From an uncultured Collinsella sp. (GTDB taxonomy: Bacteria; Actinomycetota; Coriobacteriia; Coriobacteriales; Coriobacteriaceae): 9,895 bases of DNA. Shown one piece after another: positions 6,531 through 9,895 of the stretch (positions are counted from its first letter, which is position 1; each line of letters opens with the position of its first letter). Position numbers and translations under genes: made by a program. Location of the stretch: contig UQKV01000067.1 of assembly GCA_900541665.1 (NCBI GenBank), forward strand, positions 1 to 9,895, written 5' to 3'. The notes under the pieces were generated by a model. The model did no database searches, was not told the origin of the DNA, and saw only the letters and a list, made by a program, of their open reading frames with translations.

Positions 6531-6543
6531 TGTTAACGTACTC
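6531..6543 (+). promoter_or_regulatory. Operator-like repeat, copy 1
   Basis: TGTTAACGTACTC matches the other two copies over 13 bases. It lies 94 bp upstream of the lacI-type start, downstream of its tentative -10, a place suited to autorepression by road-block. The central CG is typical of LacI-family operators. Confidence 0.6.
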
Positions 6544-6650
6544 TACTTTTTCAATCCGCATCTCTTCTGCTTTATAAGTCCATACGGCAATACCGTTCAC
6601 GGCTGAATTTCTACCGATTACCAGATTCTCAAAAAGTGACAAGAGTTGTG

Positions 6651-6667
6651 TTATGAGTACGTTAACA
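6651..6667 (-). promoter_or_regulatory. Operator-like repeat, copy 2
   Basis: TTATGAGTACGTTAACA is the exact reverse complement of copy 3 over 17 bases. It overlaps the tentative galK extended -10 box, so a bound repressor would block initiation there. Confidence 0.7.
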
Positions 6668-6717
6668 TAGCCCGTAACGTGCGGCATCGTGAACACTTGG
6701 TTCATGCCGCTTCAAGT

Positions 6718-6734
6718 TGTTAACGTACTCATAA
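6718..6734 (+). promoter_or_regulatory. Operator-like repeat, copy 3
   Basis: TGTTAACGTACTCATAA is a perfect 17-base inverted copy of the site at 6651-6667; the central CG pairs of the two are 64 bp apart, close to six helical turns. It lies 41 bp before galK. The sequence is only partly palindromic in itself (TG...CG...CA). Confidence 0.7.
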
Positions 6735-6775
6735 CGGCGCAAAACTTACCCGTACGCGCCAAGGAAAGGACTCCG

Positions 6776-7981
6776 ATGACCACCCCCGACGAAAAGACAC
6801 TCGCCACGCTCACCAAGCTGTTTGAGGAGGAGTTTGGGCCCATCGGCGATCGCCAGGTGCTCTATGTGCACGCGCCCGGCCGCTCCGAGATCAGTGGCAA
6901 CCACACCGACCACGAGGGCGGCCACGTCATCGCCGGCTCGCTCGATGTCGCTGTCGACGGCATCGCCGTGGCAACCGACTCCAACAAGGTCCGCGTCGCC
7001 GACGAGGGCTATCCCACGTTTGAAATCGCGCTCGATACGCTAGATGTTCAGGAGTCCGAGAAGGGCACGTCCGCGAGCCTCGTCCGCGGCATGGCCCACG
7101 AAATCGCTGCTCTGGGCGTTGAGCCCCAGGGCTTCGACTTCGCCTTCACCTGCTCTGTCCCCTCGGGCGGCGGCCTTTCCAGCTCTGCTGCTGTCGAGGC
7201 GGCATACGGCCGCGCCATGGAAACCCTCTGGGGCTCATCCGCAATTGAGCCCGTCGCACTCGCCCAGATGAGCCAGCGCACCGAGAACAACTACTATGGC
7301 AAGCCCTGCGGTCTTATGGACCAGGCCGCCGTTTGCTTGGGCGGCCTTGCCTACATGGACTTCGAGGACCAGGCTCAGCCTAAGACCCAGAAGCTCGAGC
7401 TCAACTTTGAGGATCACGGCTATGCGCTCGTGCTCGTTAAGGTCGGCGCCGACCACGTGGCAGCCACCGACGACTACGCCGCCGTTCCGCGCGAGATGCA
7501 AGACGTCGCCGCCGAGTTTGGCAAGGCACGCCTGTGCGAGGTAAACGTTGCCGATTTTGACGCCAAGCTCCCCGAGCTGCGCGCCAAGCTGGGCGACCGT
7601 GCCTGCCTGCGCGCCGTTCACTACTGGTACGAGAACGGCCTGGTCGATAAGCGCTGGGCGGCCCTGAACGCCGGTGACATTGACCAGTTCCTGGTCCTGA
7701 CGCGCGAGTCCGGCGCCAGCTCTGCCATGTACCTGCAGAACGTTGTTGCCAAACTGGGTGCCGAGCAACCTTCCATGTACGCGCTTGCTCTTGCCGAGCA
7801 TGTGCTTGACGGCCGCGGCGCCGTCCGCATCCACGGCGGCGGCTTTGGTGGCACCATCCAGGCCTTTGTGCCGCTCGATCTGGTCGACACCTTCATTACC
7901 AAGATGAACGGCTGGCTGGGCAAGGGCTCTGCCCGTCACTACGCCATCTCTGACAAGGGGGCTTACGCGGCATGGCTGTAA
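6776..7981 (+). CDS. galK: Galactokinase
   Basis: This 401-residue GHMP-family kinase would phosphorylate galactose with ATP to galactose-1-phosphate, the first committed step of the Leloir pathway. Near the N-terminus, APGRSEISGNHTDHEGGH (33-50) is the galactokinase signature, with Arg36 conserved. SVPSGGGLSSSAAV (127-140) is the GHMP ATP-binding loop. KPCGLMDQ (176-183) holds the catalytic Asp182. RIHGGGFGGT (351-360) is the C-terminal GHMP motif. The signature differs from the classical GEHTDY form by Asn42 in place of Glu; I recall this GNHTDH type from Clostridia and Coriobacteria, so it is probably a lineage form and not a defect. The ATG at 6776 has AAGGAAAGGA ending 5 bases upstream; an in-frame extension to 6689 would run into the operator region and is rejected. 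It overlaps galT by 10 bp in one operon. Confidence 0.94.
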   Translation: MTTPDEKTLATLTKLFEEEFGPIGDRQVLYVHAPGRSEISGNHTDHEGGHVIAGSLDVAVDGIAVATDSNKVRVADEGYPTFEIALDTLDVQESEKGTSASLVRGMAHEIAALGVEPQGFDFAFTCSVPSGGGLSSSAAVEAAYGRAMETLWGSSAIEPVALAQMSQRTENNYYGKPCGLMDQAAVCLGGLAYMDFEDQAQPKTQKLELNFEDHGYALVLVKVGADHVAATDDYAAVPREMQDVAAEFGKARLCEVNVADFDAKLPELRAKLGDRACLRAVHYWYENGLVDKRWAALNAGDIDQFLVLTRESGASSAMYLQNVVAKLGAEQPSMYALALAEHVLDGRGAVRIHGGGFGGTIQAFVPLDLVDTFITKMNGWLGKGSARHYAISDKGAYAAWL

Positions 7982-9600
7982 TGACTGACGTGCGCGAGGC
8001 CGCGCAGAACCTGATCGAATACGCTATCCACCGATCGATGATCGGCCAGGACGATCGCATCTGGGCATACAACACCATTCTGGAGTGCATAGGCGCCACG
8101 GGTCCCGCGCTCAACATGACCTGGGCGCTGCAGAACGAGAAGCTCTCGCTCTTGCACCCCGATACGCTCCCCGATTTTGACCTGGAGGGCACGCTTGCCG
8201 CGCTTTCCGAGGTCGCCGTTGCCAGCGGTGCCGCCGAGGACACGGCATCGGGCCGCGACCGCATCGCCATGCGCATCATGGGCGCGCTGATGCCGAGACC
8301 TTCGGTTGTAAACGAGGAATTCAACGGCCGCATGGGCGTCAACGAGCCCCGCGCCGCGACCGACTGGTTCTACGGCCTGTGCTGTGACGCCGGTTACGTG
8401 CGCCGCGCCGCCATCGCGCGCAACATCAAATGGAGCACTTCCACCAACTGGGGTGACCTGGAGATCACCATCAACCTGTCAAAGCCCGAAAAGGACCCGC
8501 GCGATATTGCCGCGGCAGGTGTAGCCAAGAACACGGGCGAGAAGTATCCCGCCTGTCAGCTCTGCATCGAAAACGAGGGCTACCCCGGACGCTCCGCCGC
8601 AGCCGACGGCGGCGCTCACCCCGCCCGCCAGAATCTGCGCGTTATCCCCATCCAGCTCGACGGCGAGCGCTGGGGCTTCCAGTACAGCCCGTACGCGTAC
8701 TTTAACGAGCATTGCATTGCCATGAGCTCCGAGCATCGTCCGATGCACGTGGATCGCAAGAGCCTCTCCTGTTTGCTCGACTTTGTGGACCTGTTCCCGC
8801 ACTACTTTATCGGCTCCAACGCCGACCTGCCCATCGTGGGCGGCTCGATTCTGTCGCACGACCACTTCCAGGGTGGCGCACACGAGTTCCCCATGATGCA
8901 TGCCGCCGAGGTCTTGCAGTTTAGCGTGCCCGGTTTTGACCAGGTCAGCGGTACCGTGCTGCAGTGGCCGCTCTCGGTGCTGCGCCTGCGCTCGCATGAC
9001 CGCGCTCAGCTGCTCGACGCTGCCGAGAAGATTATCCTCGCCTGGCGCGAGTGGACCGATGAGTCGGTTGGCGTCGTCGCGCACACGGCCGACGGCGTAG
9101 CGCACAACACCGTGACGCCCGTCATCCGCCGCGTCGACTCCCGCGGCAACGCCGGCGGCGAGATCTACGAGGCCTACCTGGCGCTTCGCTGCAACATCAC
9201 GACCGACGAGCATCCGCTGGGCGTTTTCCACCCGCATGCCGAGTATCACCACATTAAGAAGGAGAACATCGGCCTGATCGAGGTTATGGGCCTGGCCATT
9301 CTTCCGCCGCGCCTGGTTCCCGAGCTCGGCGCTGTCCGCGAGCACCTGCTGGCGGCCAAGGCGGATGCCAGCTACGACCTTGCCGGCGCGCTCGAGGGCG
9401 ATGATCTTTGCCGTAGCCATGCCGCGTGGGCCGAGGATGTCTATGCCCGCCGTTCCGACGAGCTTACGGCGGACAACGCCATCGATATCCTGCACGAGGA
9501 GGTCGGCGTGGTGTTTGGCCACGTGCTCGACAACGCCGGCGTCTTTAAGTGGGACGAAGCCGGCCGCGCCGCCCAACAGCGCTTTATCGACTCACTGTAG
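7972..9600 (+). CDS. galT: UDP-glucose--hexose-1-phosphate uridylyltransferase (Firmicutes-type GalT)
   Basis: The 542-residue enzyme would exchange UMP between UDP-glucose and galactose-1-phosphate, giving UDP-galactose and glucose-1-phosphate. It belongs to the long GalT class (about 490-540 residues) of Firmicutes and relatives, not the 350-residue E. coli class. SHDHFQGGAHEFPM (295-308) holds the active His pair, with His298 the likely uridylylated residue. YPACQLCIENEGYPGR (192-207) carries a Cys195-Cys198 pair. HPHAEYHHIKKENIGLIEVM (420-439) is a conserved C-terminal stretch. Its ATG at 7972 lies inside the end of galK with AAGGGGG about 10 bases upstream; a second in-frame ATG at 7981 overlaps the galK stop as TAATG and would allow re-initiation, shortening the protein by three residues. 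Either way translation is coupled to galK. No galE or galM is in the window. A terminator follows after 54 bp. Confidence 0.94.
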   Translation: MAVMTDVREAAQNLIEYAIHRSMIGQDDRIWAYNTILECIGATGPALNMTWALQNEKLSLLHPDTLPDFDLEGTLAALSEVAVASGAAEDTASGRDRIAMRIMGALMPRPSVVNEEFNGRMGVNEPRAATDWFYGLCCDAGYVRRAAIARNIKWSTSTNWGDLEITINLSKPEKDPRDIAAAGVAKNTGEKYPACQLCIENEGYPGRSAAADGGAHPARQNLRVIPIQLDGERWGFQYSPYAYFNEHCIAMSSEHRPMHVDRKSLSCLLDFVDLFPHYFIGSNADLPIVGGSILSHDHFQGGAHEFPMMHAAEVLQFSVPGFDQVSGTVLQWPLSVLRLRSHDRAQLLDAAEKIILAWREWTDESVGVVAHTADGVAHNTVTPVIRRVDSRGNAGGEIYEAYLALRCNITTDEHPLGVFHPHAEYHHIKKENIGLIEVMGLAILPPRLVPELGAVREHLLAAKADASYDLAGALEGDDLCRSHAAWAEDVYARRSDELTADNAIDILHEEVGVVFGHVLDNAGVFKWDEAGRAAQQRFIDSL

Positions 9601-9654
9601 AGCACAGACCCGAACGCTCAACGGCAGTCCACACGACATAACCGCCCACACGAC

Positions 9655-9695
9655 AACGGCGCCCGCCGGCAACATCGCCGACGGGCGCCGTTTTT
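9655..9695 (+). terminator. Rho-independent terminator of the galKT operon
   Basis: AACGGCGCCCG (9655-9665) pairs perfectly with CGGGCGCCGTT (9682-9692), and an inner CGGC/GCCG (9667-9670, 9677-9680) extends the stem around a 6-base loop. Five T's (9691-9695) close it. It lies 54 bp after the galT stop. Confidence 0.93.
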
Positions 9696-9702
9696 GAGTG
9701 TA

Positions 9703-9754
9703 GTCATTGGGGACGCTCTTAAACGACTAGTCAAACAAGAACGTCCCCAATGAC
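9703..9754. repeat. Extragenic palindrome with GGGGACG/CGTCCCC core
   Basis: The left arm 9703-9720 (GTCATTGGGGACGCTCTT) and right arm 9737-9754 pair over 18 bp with one mismatch (9716 against 9741). The 16-base loop contains the perfect 8-bp palindrome GACTAGTC (9725-9732) flanked by AAAC on both sides. It starts just after the galKT terminator and has no T run, so it is more like a repeated extragenic palindrome than a second terminator. Confidence 0.85.
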
Positions 9755-9782
9755 CACGTCGATGTTTTGACAATGACAGCGA

Positions 9783-9881
9783 AAACCCGCCAGAGCGAGC
9801 AAGGTGCCTTAAAACAAGGCGGCATTGACCTTCTGGTCACGCCGCCGCAGTTGAAAGGCAGATTGCCGCTCTGGCGGGTTT
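9783..9881. repeat. Nested palindromic element of about 99 bp
   Basis: AAACCCGCCAGAGCG (9783-9797) pairs perfectly with 9867-9881. Inside, GGCGGC (9818-9823) pairs with GCCGCC (9841-9846) and TGACC (9826-9830) with GGTCA (9835-9839) around a TTCT loop. A competing GCCTT/AAGGC hairpin (9806-9820) also exists. It could be a structured terminator for a gene beyond the window, since the minus strand continues into TTTTCGC, or a mobile palindromic repeat. Confidence 0.75.
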
Positions 9882-9895
9882 GCAGCGTCGACCGG

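Larger units (their letters stand above)
6438..6775. promoter_or_regulatory. Divergent regulatory region between the lacI-type gene and galK
   Basis: This 338-bp spacer holds three operator-like repeats (listed separately) and no supported gene. For the lacI side, minus-strand TATAAA (6576-6571) is a possible -10 box with a weak -35, giving a leader of about 127 bases that contains one operator copy. For galK, TGTTATGAG (6649-6657) is a possible extended -10 lying inside another operator copy. Both promoter calls are tentative. Confidence 0.5.

Noticed and set aside
6496..6705. 69-codon minus-strand frame in the galK upstream region
   Set aside because: It runs through two operator copies and has no Shine-Dalgarno; more likely non-coding.
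8479..9576. 365-codon open frame antisense to galT
   Set aside because: Shadow of galT, with no recognisable motif.
9767..9772. Perfect TTGACA -35 box
   Set aside because: No acceptable -10 lies 16-18 bases downstream; the position falls in the arm of the palindrome.

Overview
The window carries eight protein-coding genes and several strong inverted repeats; no RNA gene, transposase or CRISPR array is visible. Most of it is G+C-rich (for example 45 of 60 bases at 7561-7620). The mix of a flavodiiron protein, a long Firmicutes-type GalT and a galactokinase with a GNHTDH signature fits a gut-dwelling strict anaerobe of the Coriobacteriia, most like Collinsella. That assignment is inference from gene style, not from a marker gene.

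Left block (1-1829, + strand, visibly more A/T-rich, e.g. 27 G/C of 60 at 721-780): an AraC-family regulator with an N-terminal cupin-like sensor, followed 59 bp later by a HAD phosphatase. The pair may be one transcription unit. The araC start may be leaderless, with a TATACT box ending 6 bases before the ATG. A nested hairpin of about 151 bases (1879-2029), with perfect 37-bp outer arms, separates this block from the next.

Middle block (2054-5276): a class II ketose-bisphosphate aldolase (-) diverges from a DeoR-family sugar-phosphate-sensing repressor (+). Their intergenic region holds duplicated short sequences placed inside the likely promoters. A perfect 16-bp bidirectional terminator follows the DeoR gene and faces a flavodiiron protein (fprA, -), whose candidate promoter overlaps a 7-bp inverted repeat.

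Right block (5406-9600): a LacI/GalR-type repressor (-) diverges from galK-galT (+), two steps of the Leloir galactose pathway, overlapping by 10 bp. The intergenic region holds three copies of TGTTAACGTACTC, the best operator candidates for the LacI protein. A strong terminator closes the galKT operon. The last 200 bases contain two further palindromic elements.

Functionally, galK and galT convert galactose to galactose-1-P and on to UDP-galactose plus glucose-1-P, while the aldolase works in lower hexose catabolism. Each catabolic unit has its own divergent repressor. I see ordinary accessory carbon metabolism, not a new defence or mobile system. The parts that merit a second look are the regulatory repeats, the large palindromes and the altered galactokinase signature.
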